Assembly (NCBI GenBank): GCA_003482405.1
Contig: DMZB01000337.1
Span: 1 to 10,190, forward strand
Direction: 5' to 3'
Length of the DNA: 10,190 bases
DNA from: Lactobacillus sp.
GTDB lineage: Bacteria > Bacillota > Bacilli > Lactobacillales > Lactobacillaceae
Both the position numbers and the translations under genes were made by a program. Shown here one piece after another: positions 1 to 6,647 of the stretch (its first letter is position 1; each line of letters starts with the position of its first letter). The notes below the pieces were generated by a model. That model saw nothing but the letters and a program-made list of their open reading frames with translations, had not been told where the DNA came from and made no database searches.

Positions 1-503
1 TCCTTCGTGCGTAGGTCTGCGACCATTTGCAGGGATTTGATTGTTACGGCTTGGCCATCTGCTCGCATCTCACGGCCAGCATTGACTGGTGAAGCTAACG
101 CAACTGCTTTGATCCGGCGTTCCGTCATTGCGGCGGCTGAGGCGTAGCCACCGCCCGCGCAAATGCCAATGATGCCAATGCGCTGATCATCAACCATGGA
201 TAAAGTGACTAGATAGTCGACTGCCGAACGAATGTCCTCAATTCGAGCATATGGATTTTCTTGGTAATGAGGAGTACCCTCACTTTCACCTTCAAACGAA
301 CCGTCCATCGTTACTGTGACAAATCCATGTTTAGACATTGTTTCAGCATATAAGCCGGCAGTTTGTTCCTTGATAGCGCCTGCGGGTCCCGTCACGATTA
401 AGGCAGGAAATTTAGTCATATTAGTGGCTTTTTCAGGGACAAATAAACTGGCTGAGAGGGTCAACCCTAACTTGTTACTAAATGATACTGTTTGCATTTT
501 CAT
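1..503 (-). CDS. Alpha/beta hydrolase, dienelactone-hydrolase/YcjY-like (C-terminus off window)
   Basis: This is the 5' part of a minus-strand gene; 167 codons are visible and the rest lies beyond the left edge. It starts at the ATG at 503, just after an AAAAGGA ribosome site; a second ATG two codons in is also possible. The protein has an early beta strand followed by GPAGAIKEQ (about residues 39-47), which looks like an oxyanion-loop region. The nucleophile elbow is GICAGG (113-118), so the nucleophile would be Cys115 instead of serine. No signal peptide is visible, so it is probably cytoplasmic. Cysteine nucleophiles are known in dienelactone hydrolases, and YcjY-type proteins have this general layout. 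The catalytic Asp and His would be in the missing part. The substrate cannot be told from the sequence. The gene is divergent from the DUF915 gene and has its own promoter and palindromic operator. Confidence 0.85.
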   Translation of the reverse strand, partial: MKMQTVSFSNKLGLTLSASLFVPEKATNMTKFPALIVTGPAGAIKEQTAGLYAETMSKHGFVTVTMDGSFEGESEGTPHYQENPYARIEDIRSAVDYLVTLSMVDDQRIGIIGICAGGGYASAAAMTERRIKAVALASPVNAGREMRADGQAVTIKSLQMVADLRTK

Positions 504-539
504 CAATCCTTTTAAGTTGGCAGTTGCGATATTCTATAT

Positions 540-553
540 TGAGTGTATACTCA
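540..553. promoter_or_regulatory. Palindromic operator, TetR-style
   Basis: The 14-bp inverted repeat TGAGT-GTAT-ACTCA sits at the expected transcription start of the minus-strand hydrolase promoter. Its size and position resemble operators of TetR-family repressors, which often control small hydrolase genes. No regulator gene is in view, so the identity of the binding protein is inference. Confidence 0.5.
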
Positions 554-581
554 TTTTAGAATATTGAAATGAAATTCGCAA
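553..581 (-). promoter_or_regulatory. Promoter for the partial hydrolase gene
   Basis: Read on the minus strand, a TTGCGA -35 box (576-581) lies exactly 17 bp from a TAAAAT -10 box (553-558). The spacing is ideal, and the boxes lie about 50-78 bp upstream of the start codon at 503. The -10 box abuts the palindrome at 540-553, so a bound protein would cover the transcription start. Confidence 0.6.
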
Positions 582-611
582 CTATAATGTTTTTTATCTT
601 AGGGGAGAGAA

Positions 612-1496
612 ATGATGTTAAAACAAAAGAAGCTATATTTATTGGTGTTCGCTTTGGGATTAATGGCACTAATTACACTGGGTGCAATCAGTTTACGCCG
701 GGTTAACAATCGTCAGAATTATATTAAAAGTCAAACGGTCACTATTTTTGTTCACGGCTGGGGTAGTAATTATACGGCTGAGGAGCACATGGCAAACGCG
801 GCTAAACGGGCAGGCGCAACGGATACAATTGTGCGAGCTGATGTGTCAAAGGCGGGCAAAGTGCAATTCTTAGGTCAAATTAATAAGCACGCAACGAATC
901 CAATTATTGAGGTTAACTTAGCGGATAATAAAACACCTGAAGGGACTGAAAAAGCCGCGCGAGTTAGACAGCTTTATCATCAAAGTGGGCATTATATTAA
1001 GGACGTTGTTTTAGCATTAAAAACGAAATACAAGGTCCGAAGTATTAATTTAGTCGGCCATTCAATGGGAAACCTTTTGAATTCTTACTATATATTAGAC
1101 AACGTTGCTGATTACTCGTTGCCAGTAATTAAGCATCAAGTTGTGATTGCTGGACACTACGATGGCATTAAAGCCATGCAACCCTATTCATTAAAGAGTA
1201 AGTTGAATCGTCAGGGGCGGCCCTCAGTAATCACGCCGGAGTATGCGGGTTTACTAAAGTTACGACAGAAGTTTCCCAAGAGTACCAAAGTGTTAAACAT
1301 CTATGGCGATATCGGTGATCGTTACCATTCTGATGGGCAAGTTACGACGACTTCTGCTAAGTCATATCGGTATTTAGCACACCGGGCCGCTTCATATTCA
1401 GAATATAAAGTGACGGGGAATGGTGCCCGCCATAGTCAATTACATGAAAATGGGAATGCTGACGCAAAAATTATTGAATTTCTTTGGGGAAAATAA
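612..1496 (+). CDS. DUF915-family alpha/beta hydrolase, membrane-anchored
   Basis: The 294-aa protein belongs to the DUF915 group of lipase-like hydrolases that are common in lactobacilli. One hydrophobic segment at residues 8-28 follows a short lysine-rich start, which suggests an N-terminal anchor with the enzyme outside the membrane. The fold shows FVHGWG (46-51, oxyanion loop) and the nucleophile elbow GHSMGN (149-154, Ser151). GDIGDRYHSDG (232-242) probably supplies the acid, and HSQLHEN (274-280) the catalytic His, most likely His278. The start is either of two adjacent ATGs (612 or 615) after AGGGGAGAG; 615 has the better ribosome-site spacing. A TATAAT box at 583-588 is a likely -10, but I see no good -35. 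Only a weak hairpin (about 1500-1536) follows the gene. The substrate is unknown. Confidence 0.88.
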   Translation: MMLKQKKLYLLVFALGLMALITLGAISLRRVNNRQNYIKSQTVTIFVHGWGSNYTAEEHMANAAKRAGATDTIVRADVSKAGKVQFLGQINKHATNPIIEVNLADNKTPEGTEKAARVRQLYHQSGHYIKDVVLALKTKYKVRSINLVGHSMGNLLNSYYILDNVADYSLPVIKHQVVIAGHYDGIKAMQPYSLKSKLNRQGRPSVITPEYAGLLKLRQKFPKSTKVLNIYGDIGDRYHSDGQVTTTSAKSYRYLAHRAASYSEYKVTGNGARHSQLHENGNADAKIIEFLWGK

Positions 1497-1565
1497 TTAT
1501 TTTCGATTTGAAAACTGAAAAATCAAAAATCGGAGAAAATTCTGAATGCTGGTATGGTGGCGCTT

Positions 1566-1582
1566 TAGTAATTATATTACTA
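1566..1582. repeat. 17-bp palindrome near the left end of the element
   Basis: The sequence TAGTAAT-TAT-ATTACTA has perfect 7-bp arms. It is AT-rich and lies between the end of the DUF915 gene and the candidate att core. It could be a protein-binding site, part of the core-type integrase site, or a chance feature of AT-rich DNA. Confidence 0.4.
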
Positions 1583-1599
1583 TAAGGATAGCCAATGAT

Positions 1600-1608
1600 T
1601 TCAGTTAA
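1600..1608 (+). other. Candidate left att core (attL)
   Basis: The 9-mer TTCAGTTAA occurs here and in direct orientation at 8162-8170. It lies 10 bp outside the left CGGGTA arrays, the geometry expected of a core flanked by arm sites. It is bracketed by CCAAT (1592-1596) and ATTGG (1608-1612), a possible inverted pair of core-binding sites. Nine bases is short, and the match does not extend, so this call is tentative. Confidence 0.3.
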
Positions 1609-1618
1609 TTGGAAATGG

Positions 1619-1642
1619 TACCCGAAATACCCGTTCAGCCCG
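1619..1642 (-). repeat. Array A: three CGGGTA-like units at 9-bp period (left end, minus orientation)
   Basis: On the minus strand the units are CGGGC (1642-1638), CGGGTA (1633-1628) and CGGGTA (1624-1619), with their first bases exactly 9 bp apart. The array is the left half of a larger inverted repeat (1618-1637 against 1662-1681, 17 of 20 positions paired). The likely role is arm-type binding by the integrase or the HTH protein; a replication iteron is the alternative. Confidence 0.65.
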
Positions 1643-1656
1643 TAGAAAGTTTTTCC

Positions 1657-1680
1657 TGGGATGAACGGGTAGGACGGGTA
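1657..1680 (+). repeat. Array B: three CGGGTA-like units at 9-bp period (left end, plus orientation)
   Basis: The units begin at 1657 (TGGGA, degenerate), 1666 (CGGGTA) and 1675 (CGGGTA), again with a strict 9-bp period. It mirrors array A across a short T-rich spacer. It lies 40 bp upstream of the 305-aa gene, where a promoter would be expected, so occupancy could also repress that gene. Confidence 0.65.
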
Positions 1681-1720
1681 CGTAATAATACAGGTAGATA
1701 GTCTAAGATTGGAGAATAGA

Positions 1721-2638
1721 ATGAAGATTTCGCTGAATCAATTGATGCTTGCTAGCCCTTTACCTCCAAATGACACTGATGATGTAGGCTCATCATTAAT
1801 GCAGTATGGAAGTCGTAAAAGTATACGTGAAACTACGATATATTTGTTACTCAGTAGTAATACCTTCTGGCACGAAGCTAACAAAAATAAATTCTGGCAT
1901 GATTTTTTGTTTGGATCGCAAGTTGGCAAAAAAGGAGTTAAATCAACTTACTTTGACAAAGAGTATGAGTGGTCAATTGAAACCGTAATCGCTATTTGGA
2001 GTATTTTGGTGAGTTGCAGATACTACGATAGTAAATTGGTGGATAAAGTTGAAGTGATCCGAAAAAATCCTAAAACAGTTCGGGAATTAATTAAAGCGGT
2101 GACTCAGCCGGTAAGGCGTTCTCAAACCAAAAGTTCTAAAAATACAATAAAAAATGAACTTTCCGACCCCAAATGGGATGCTGCTAATCGAATTAAAACG
2201 CACATAATTCACTTATCGGTTGATAATCAAAGCGTATTGGATGATGTTTCTAAACATGTTTTGGGTTTGAGTCGAGAACTGGTATCAGAACTTCAACGTT
2301 CTGATAAAATATCATGGAACGATCTTTTTTTAAACAGTCATTTTCCTAAGAAATTTCTAACGGCTAATGAGCCATATATTAGTCCGTTTAGGGAAAAAGA
2401 CCGAACTAACTTAATAACAGTTGATATAGAAAGTATTCGATATATTATTAATTGCACGTTATACCCATTAGCGGATGAGGGGGAACCAGTACGAGATATA
2501 AAGTCGGCGTTAAAACCAACGGATGCCGATATTTTAAACGCCATGCGTATTTTAAGCAACTTGCCAGAACGGTTAACTGATCAGCAGCAAAAAAATTTGA
2601 ATGATGCTATCCGAAAAATAAATGAGATTACCAGTTAA
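1721..2638 (+). CDS. Unrecognised 305-aa protein, own transcription unit
   Basis: I do not recognise this protein. The best start is the ATG at 1721, six bases after GGAG (1711-1714); the reading frame extends to a TTG at 1709, which has no ribosome site. The protein looks soluble, with no signal peptide or membrane segment. A tryptophan- and aromatic-rich N-terminal half (residues 35-105) is followed by a basic, polar linker (about 130-145), a predicted helical middle part, and a C-terminal region ending in a probable amphipathic helix (265-303). The gene is visibly more AT-rich than the hydrolase gene to its left. It lies directly behind the left arm-site arrays and ends at a strong terminator, separate from the replication operon. 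This position suits either cargo (for example anti-phage) or a regulator of the element, but no motif decides between them. Confidence 0.8.
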   Translation: MKISLNQLMLASPLPPNDTDDVGSSLMQYGSRKSIRETTIYLLLSSNTFWHEANKNKFWHDFLFGSQVGKKGVKSTYFDKEYEWSIETVIAIWSILVSCRYYDSKLVDKVEVIRKNPKTVRELIKAVTQPVRRSQTKSSKNTIKNELSDPKWDAANRIKTHIIHLSVDNQSVLDDVSKHVLGLSRELVSELQRSDKISWNDLFLNSHFPKKFLTANEPYISPFREKDRTNLITVDIESIRYIINCTLYPLADEGEPVRDIKSALKPTDADILNAMRILSNLPERLTDQQQKNLNDAIRKINEITS

Positions 2639-2647
2639 ACTTCCAGG

Positions 2648-2678
2648 ACGCCTAAGTCAATATGACTTAGGCGTTTTT
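2648..2678 (+). terminator. Rho-independent terminator after the 305-aa gene
   Basis: A perfect 12-bp stem (2648-2659 with 2663-2674) with a 3-base ATA loop is followed at once by a run of T. The stem core is ACGCCTAAG and its complement. It starts 9 bases after the stop codon and separates the 305-aa gene from the replication operon. Confidence 0.9.
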
Positions 2679-2686
2679 GGATGCGA

Positions 2687-2717
2687 CTTTGTACAAAGAC
2701 ACAATCGTTATTAAAAG
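2687..2717 (+). promoter_or_regulatory. Possible promoter/operator of the replication operon
   Basis: A perfect 12-bp palindrome CTTTGTACAAAG (2687-2698) overlaps a weak -35 box, TTGTAC (2689-2694). Seventeen bases on is TAAAAG (2712-2717) as a possible -10. The boxes match consensus poorly, but a promoter is needed between the terminator at 2678 and the gene at 2830, and the palindrome is well placed to control it. Confidence 0.3.
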
Positions 2718-2801
2718 AGCCATATATTAGAATGTATTTATCGAATTAAACGACTAGAAATAGGGTTTGATTTAGAGTTGATGGCACTAAGTAATCAGGT
2801 A

Positions 2802-2813
2802 GGGCGAAAGCCC
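2802..2813 (+). promoter_or_regulatory. Small GNRA-loop hairpin beside the operon's first ribosome site
   Basis: GGGC-GAAA-GCCC forms a 4-bp GC stem capped by a GNRA tetraloop, directly before the ribosome site AGAAGGAG (2814-2821). In RNA this would be a stable small stem that could tune translation or bind a protein. It may also be only a structural leader feature. Confidence 0.4.
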
Positions 2814-2829
2814 AGAAGGAGTTTTTAAT

Positions 2830-3228
2830 ATGTTAAAACATGATCGTGTATCGGTTACAACTAATAACGTAATGATCAGTAGTTCTTTTGATTTTACGAA
2901 ACCATACCAACGGCTATACAAGCAAGTTGTAATTGCCTATGCCTATATTGTTAACAACGTTCTGACGTTCGGTATTGCAATTAATGAGGTTGGAGACAGC
3001 CAAGAATTGAATATTCCAATGACTAAGGTCAATAAGATAAAGATTTTTGAGGCGCTGTATTCACAAATTGGCTCCGAAGAGGACATTGACTACGGCTCGG
3101 TGGATATTCAAAAAGCGATGGATGAACCAGCCATCTTGGTGACATTGGTGGGTGGAGGGTCTGATGAAGAGTTGTTTGAAGACCTAATCTTGTTGAGCAG
3201 CGTTGAAAATAATTTTGAGGAGGAATAG
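2830..3228 (+). CDS. Unrecognised acidic 132-aa protein, first gene of the replication operon
   Basis: I do not recognise a family. The ATG at 2830 follows AGAAGGAG by 8 bases, a strong site. The protein is small and soluble. Alternating hydrophobic residues at about 32-50 and 101-108 suggest a beta-rich core, and a glycine run (108-110) is followed by a very acidic C-terminal third ending in FEEE. An acidic tail is typical of phage single-strand-binding proteins and DNA mimics, but this is only a resemblance. It lies 3 bases upstream of the polymerase gene, so it is very probably co-translated with it and acts in the same process. A polymerase accessory factor is a reasonable guess. Confidence 0.8.
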   Translation: MLKHDRVSVTTNNVMISSSFDFTKPYQRLYKQVVIAYAYIVNNVLTFGIAINEVGDSQELNIPMTKVNKIKIFEALYSQIGSEEDIDYGSVDIQKAMDEPAILVTLVGGGSDEELFEDLILLSSVENNFEEE

Positions 3229-3231
3229 CAA

Positions 3232-4500
3232 GTGAAATCGAGTATTAGTGAAAAGCCGCCGAATAGCGACTTTGTAACCCTAGGACAATGGCGGCAAAGA
3301 TGTTTTCAGCTACTTTGGCCCGCTAACGTAATTAATGATACTAGTTCAAATGAACGGGCCAATCGTTTCATTGATGCATTCCCTGCGTTTCAAGCAATTA
3401 TTGATTTGGATCATGCTGTGGGGGGAGTGATGCGAATTTGGCAGACTCGGGGTTTACCTGTTGATGTTGATCAATGGTCTAGGACTATTGATCAACACGT
3501 TATACAACGCCAATACCTACAGAGCCAATTGGGTCTTGAGGGTGACGCCTCGATAGCACGTATACGCGCTGTGAGGGAAGCGCGATGCCAATTTGGCGAT
3601 GGTTTTCAAGCTACGACCAAATGGTTAAAACAGCACGAAAGTGTGAATCCAAGGTTAGGGTTATTGCGTCAATACCTAACTCAAGACACCACGATACGTC
3701 AATATAAATTGACCTATAAAGAAAAATCTCAGGCGATTCTTCATGGTAATTGGAGTGTTCACGGTACGTATAGCGGCCGTCTGGCCTGCCATGAACGTAA
3801 TCTGTTAGCTTTACCATCCGAACTGCATTCGGCATGGCGTCCGATTAGTGACGGTAATAGGTTAATCCAATTTGATCTATCTGCGATTGAGTTACGTATC
3901 GCCGCGGCGTTAAGTAATGACATAGGCTTGATAACGGCGTTTGAGTCGGGTGAAGATCTACACATGGCAGATGGTGTCTTTATTTGCAACTTATTAGGTG
4001 TTCATGTGACGAGTGAGACAGAGCTTCATAGGCTGGGGAAACGTGTGATTTACGCGCTGTTATTCGGGGCAGGGCCTACTAGGATTAAAAAGACTGTTGA
4101 GTCGATCGCTGAGGAAACGATACTGTCTGGGGCCGTAATCGCAATGATTACTAAGTTTAAACAACGTTATCAAAAGATGTTCACTTACCTAATGGCCTTA
4201 GAAAAGCGGACTATTCTAACAACTCCATTTGGTAATGTCCCGATTAGTGCCAATCTCAGATCCACACAGTTGAGAAACTTACCAATTCAGTTTATGGAAA
4301 GCCTATTATTGAAGCAATTAATTTTAGAATTTCGTAACGATAAAATTATAATGCCGATTCACGACGCCTTGCTTTTTGAAGTTAACCCCGCACAGCAAGT
4401 AAGTTTTAAACACTGCGTGAAAGAGCGAGTACCCGCGATACTCCAAACATGGTTACCAGGATTACCAACCACTAAAATAATTAAATTTCAGGAGATGTAA
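3232..4500 (+). CDS. Minimal family-A DNA polymerase (polymerase domain only)
   Basis: The 422-aa protein corresponds to the polymerase domain of the DNA polymerase I family, without the 5' nuclease and 3'-5' exonuclease domains. The GTG start at 3232 follows GAGGAGG by 8 bases. A thumb-like segment, GLPVDVDQW (74-82), is followed by TYSGRLA (179-185), the equivalent of the TGRLSS motif. Motif A is FDLSAIELR (214-222) with catalytic Asp215. Motif B runs through GKRVIYALLFGAG (269-281), with Lys270 and Tyr274 in the positions of E. coli Lys758 and Phe762. NLPIQFMES (349-357) follows. Motif C is IHDA (376-379) with catalytic Asp378; the usual Glu after it is Ala. All main catalytic residues are present, so it should be active. 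It is unlikely to proofread. It would synthesise DNA during element replication, with the downstream helicase and SSB-like protein as partners. Confidence 0.9.
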   Translation: MKSSISEKPPNSDFVTLGQWRQRCFQLLWPANVINDTSSNERANRFIDAFPAFQAIIDLDHAVGGVMRIWQTRGLPVDVDQWSRTIDQHVIQRQYLQSQLGLEGDASIARIRAVREARCQFGDGFQATTKWLKQHESVNPRLGLLRQYLTQDTTIRQYKLTYKEKSQAILHGNWSVHGTYSGRLACHERNLLALPSELHSAWRPISDGNRLIQFDLSAIELRIAAALSNDIGLITAFESGEDLHMADGVFICNLLGVHVTSETELHRLGKRVIYALLFGAGPTRIKKTVESIAEETILSGAVIAMITKFKQRYQKMFTYLMALEKRTILTTPFGNVPISANLRSTQLRNLPIQFMESLLLKQLILEFRNDKIIMPIHDALLFEVNPAQQVSFKHCVKERVPAILQTWLPGLPTTKIIKFQEM

Positions 4501-4504
4501 AGTT

Positions 4505-4918
4505 ATGTTATTTCAACGAAAACTCGTTCAACCAAAGTTTCAGTACGGCCAAAATGTATTTCAAATTAACAAAGCTGTTAACGATACGGTTGGTGGTGAT
4601 AGTAAACCCGTGATTAGCTTGAACCTCACGCTCATGGATAATAGTGGACAACATACTGATTGTAAGATAAATGTTTTTGTCGATATGCGTGAGGATTCGA
4701 TCTTCGTTCAATTTTGTGAATCGTTTCTAGCAGTTCATACCGAATTACATGATGGGTTCGATACGCCACAATTAACTGGTGCAACGGGTCAAGCCATCTT
4801 TGGGGTGGCTAACCGGTTCGTGAATGCACGTAGTTGGTCCTTTGATCAGCCGGCACCACAGCTACCAGCGCAATCACAAATGGAAGAGAGTGATATGAAT
4901 GGCGATTATTATGGGTAA
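4505..4918 (+). CDS. Probable single-strand-DNA-binding-like protein (DUF669-like?)
   Basis: The ATG at 4505 lies 10 bases after GGAG. The 137-aa protein has a beta-rich body: FQYGQNVFQINKA (12-24), SKPVISLNLTLMDN (33-46) and INVFVD (55-60) alternate hydrophobic residues as in phage DUF669-type proteins. It continues with a helical FVQFCESFLAV (67-77), then a Pro/Gln-rich linker (114-126) and an acidic tail, MEESDMNGDYYG. A beta-barrel body, a flexible linker and an acidic tip are the general layout of SSB proteins, and the place between polymerase and helicase fits. The family is inferred by eye and could be wrong. Its last 20 bases overlap the helicase gene, which suggests translational coupling. 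Confidence 0.75.
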   Translation: MLFQRKLVQPKFQYGQNVFQINKAVNDTVGGDSKPVISLNLTLMDNSGQHTDCKINVFVDMREDSIFVQFCESFLAVHTELHDGFDTPQLTGATGQAIFGVANRFVNARSWSFDQPAPQLPAQSQMEESDMNGDYYG

Positions 4919-6647
4919 CCAATCAACGTCGACGCAATTATTATTGCCCGCTCCGGCAATAATCCTGGATGAAACCAATGGGTTAGGGACTGACAGCGAG
5001 CAAGAGTTCATTAAATATAAACCAAATTCAATTGTAGACTCCAAACTACGAATTAATGCTGTAAAGCTTATACGACAAGACCCAGAAGTTGTTGAATTAA
5101 AAGAAATTTATGACAAAGCACCCTTTGATATTGAAACTTCAGTATCTGGTTTTGGGGTAGAGGCGTCCTTTGTTTCGACACAACTTCGGATATTATTAGC
5201 GAACGATCAGGGTGTGTTGTTATTGCCTGCCAAATTTGAAATGGCAGTGAAGACCCAAGAGTTGCTGAGTAAAGTCGGTCGTAAGCTTATTTCTATCCAA
5301 ATGGGTGTTTATAGAAGAACCGGTGGGAGCCTGGCCGTAAACAGCGATCACATGGTGGCATGGATCCTTGACCATTTAAAAACGGTTATTTCAACGGCCA
5401 ACCATACAGAAATCTTAGTTTATAACAGGGTTACTGGTGTTTATGTCTCAGACAAGGAAGTTAACTTACTTGCCAAGTTGATTACTAAGTATTTAATGCA
5501 GTTTAACTTTGGTGATCAGCTGGTAACACCCGCGTTAGTTATGGATGTGAAGAATGCTGTCTTAAGTTTAAGTGAAACTCGGCCAGAATCTGAATTTGAT
5601 AAGCAATATCGGGTTTTTAAAAATCTGGATTTAAGCTTAAAAGACCTTAAGTGGGTTCATCATAGTCCAGATCATTTAGCCCGTCATCGTAGTGATGTAA
5701 ATATTGACCCTCAGGCAGAGATGCCTAAGATTCATCAATTTCTTAACCAGATAATTGGGGTTAAAGAAACTCAGTTGGTTTTACAACAATACGCTGGTTA
5801 CATCTTAGATGACAGTTTTAAACTCGAAGCGTTCATGATTTTCTTGGGGCGCGGCGCAAATGGTAAGAGCGTAACCATTTCGCTGTTAAGCCACGCCGTG
5901 GGTATGAATAATATAAGCGCTGTCCCGATGACCAAACTTAGCACCCGTTTTGGTAGTGAACCAATGGTTGGAAAGTGGTTAAACGTTTCGACGGAAGATG
6001 ATGCCGAAGCCTTCGCAACGAAAAAGCTAAAATCAATCGCATCTGGTGAAACAATTCCAGTTGATCGCAAAAACGAAAAGGAGTTGACGACCCGGATATC
6101 TGCAAAGTTAATCTTTGCGATGAACGAAAACCCTATCATGTCTGAAAGTGGATTAAGCATTGACCGCCGGATGTACGTCATTCCTTTTAAGCAAACGTTT
6201 AGTCGAGATCAGCAGGATCCAAAACTAACGGATAAGCTGTTACAGGAGCTTCCAGGGTTTGTGTTGTGGATGGTAGAAGGGTTGAGAATGTTAAGATCCA
6301 GTGGCTATAAGTTGATGGATAGCTCTGAGATGTTGAAGATTAAACAAGAAATCTTCTTGGGCAATTTACCGGTGGATGCTTTTGTGGATGATGAATTAGT
6401 CGCGTCTAACGTGGATTGCCCAATCCGAAGCAACGAGTTATTTGAACGCTTTAAAACTTGGTGTGAACTGCAAAATCGCAATGTTGGACGAATTACTAGT
6501 TCCAAAAGTTTTCGACCGGAGTTCATCAATGCATGCAGTCGGCAGCTTGGAGTAAGGGTTATTTTTAAGAAAAACAGCGTGATGTACGCCCATGGGGTTC
6601 AATGGAAGGCGACGTTACAAGTAGCAGAAGGAGACGATAATAAATGA
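4899..6647 (+). CDS. D5/P4-like SF3 replicative helicase (phage/plasmid primase family)
   Basis: The 582-aa protein carries a D5-type N-terminal region at about 170-305, including YNRVTGVYV (175-183), followed by an SF3 helicase core. That core has Walker A GRGANGKS (317-324), an acidic Walker B region WLNVSTEDD (360-368), sensor-1 IFAMNEN (405-411) with Asn409, and arginine-finger candidates SIDRRMYV (420-427). A C-terminal DNA-binding-like domain (490-575) follows. The start at 4899 has GGAAGAGAG 8 bases upstream; an ATG four codons on (4911) is an alternative. I see no archaeo-eukaryotic primase active site in the first 170 residues, so it may be a helicase/initiator that relies on host primase. 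It would unwind the element's origin ahead of the PolA-like enzyme. It overlaps the gene before by 20 bases and the gene after by an ATGA. Confidence 0.9.
   Translation: MAIIMGNQSTSTQLLLPAPAIILDETNGLGTDSEQEFIKYKPNSIVDSKLRINAVKLIRQDPEVVELKEIYDKAPFDIETSVSGFGVEASFVSTQLRILLANDQGVLLLPAKFEMAVKTQELLSKVGRKLISIQMGVYRRTGGSLAVNSDHMVAWILDHLKTVISTANHTEILVYNRVTGVYVSDKEVNLLAKLITKYLMQFNFGDQLVTPALVMDVKNAVLSLSETRPESEFDKQYRVFKNLDLSLKDLKWVHHSPDHLARHRSDVNIDPQAEMPKIHQFLNQIIGVKETQLVLQQYAGYILDDSFKLEAFMIFLGRGANGKSVTISLLSHAVGMNNISAVPMTKLSTRFGSEPMVGKWLNVSTEDDAEAFATKKLKSIASGETIPVDRKNEKELTTRISAKLIFAMNENPIMSESGLSIDRRMYVIPFKQTFSRDQQDPKLTDKLLQELPGFVLWMVEGLRMLRSSGYKLMDSSEMLKIKQEIFLGNLPVDAFVDDELVASNVDCPIRSNELFERFKTWCELQNRNVGRITSSKSFRPEFINACSRQLGVRVIFKKNSVMYAHGVQWKATLQVAEGDDNK

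Noticed and set aside
316..567. Plus-strand 83-codon open frame
   Set aside because: It lies antisense to the partial hydrolase, which has a coherent fold, a start with ribosome site and a promoter. The plus-strand peptide has no recognisable pattern.
1500..1538. Hairpin after the DUF915 gene as a terminator
   Set aside because: Only CGATTT/AAATCG pairs well, the loop is long, and no T run follows. It is too weak to call.
1618..1681. Large inverted repeat as a terminator or riboswitch for the 305-aa gene
   Set aside because: The loop is 24 bases and there is no T tract or aptamer-like pattern. The regular 9-bp units shared with the integrase end explain it better as protein-binding sites.
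5798..6181. Minus-strand 127-codon open frame inside the helicase gene
   Set aside because: It is the shadow of the Walker A to sensor-1 region of the SF3 helicase, which is clearly coding on the plus strand.
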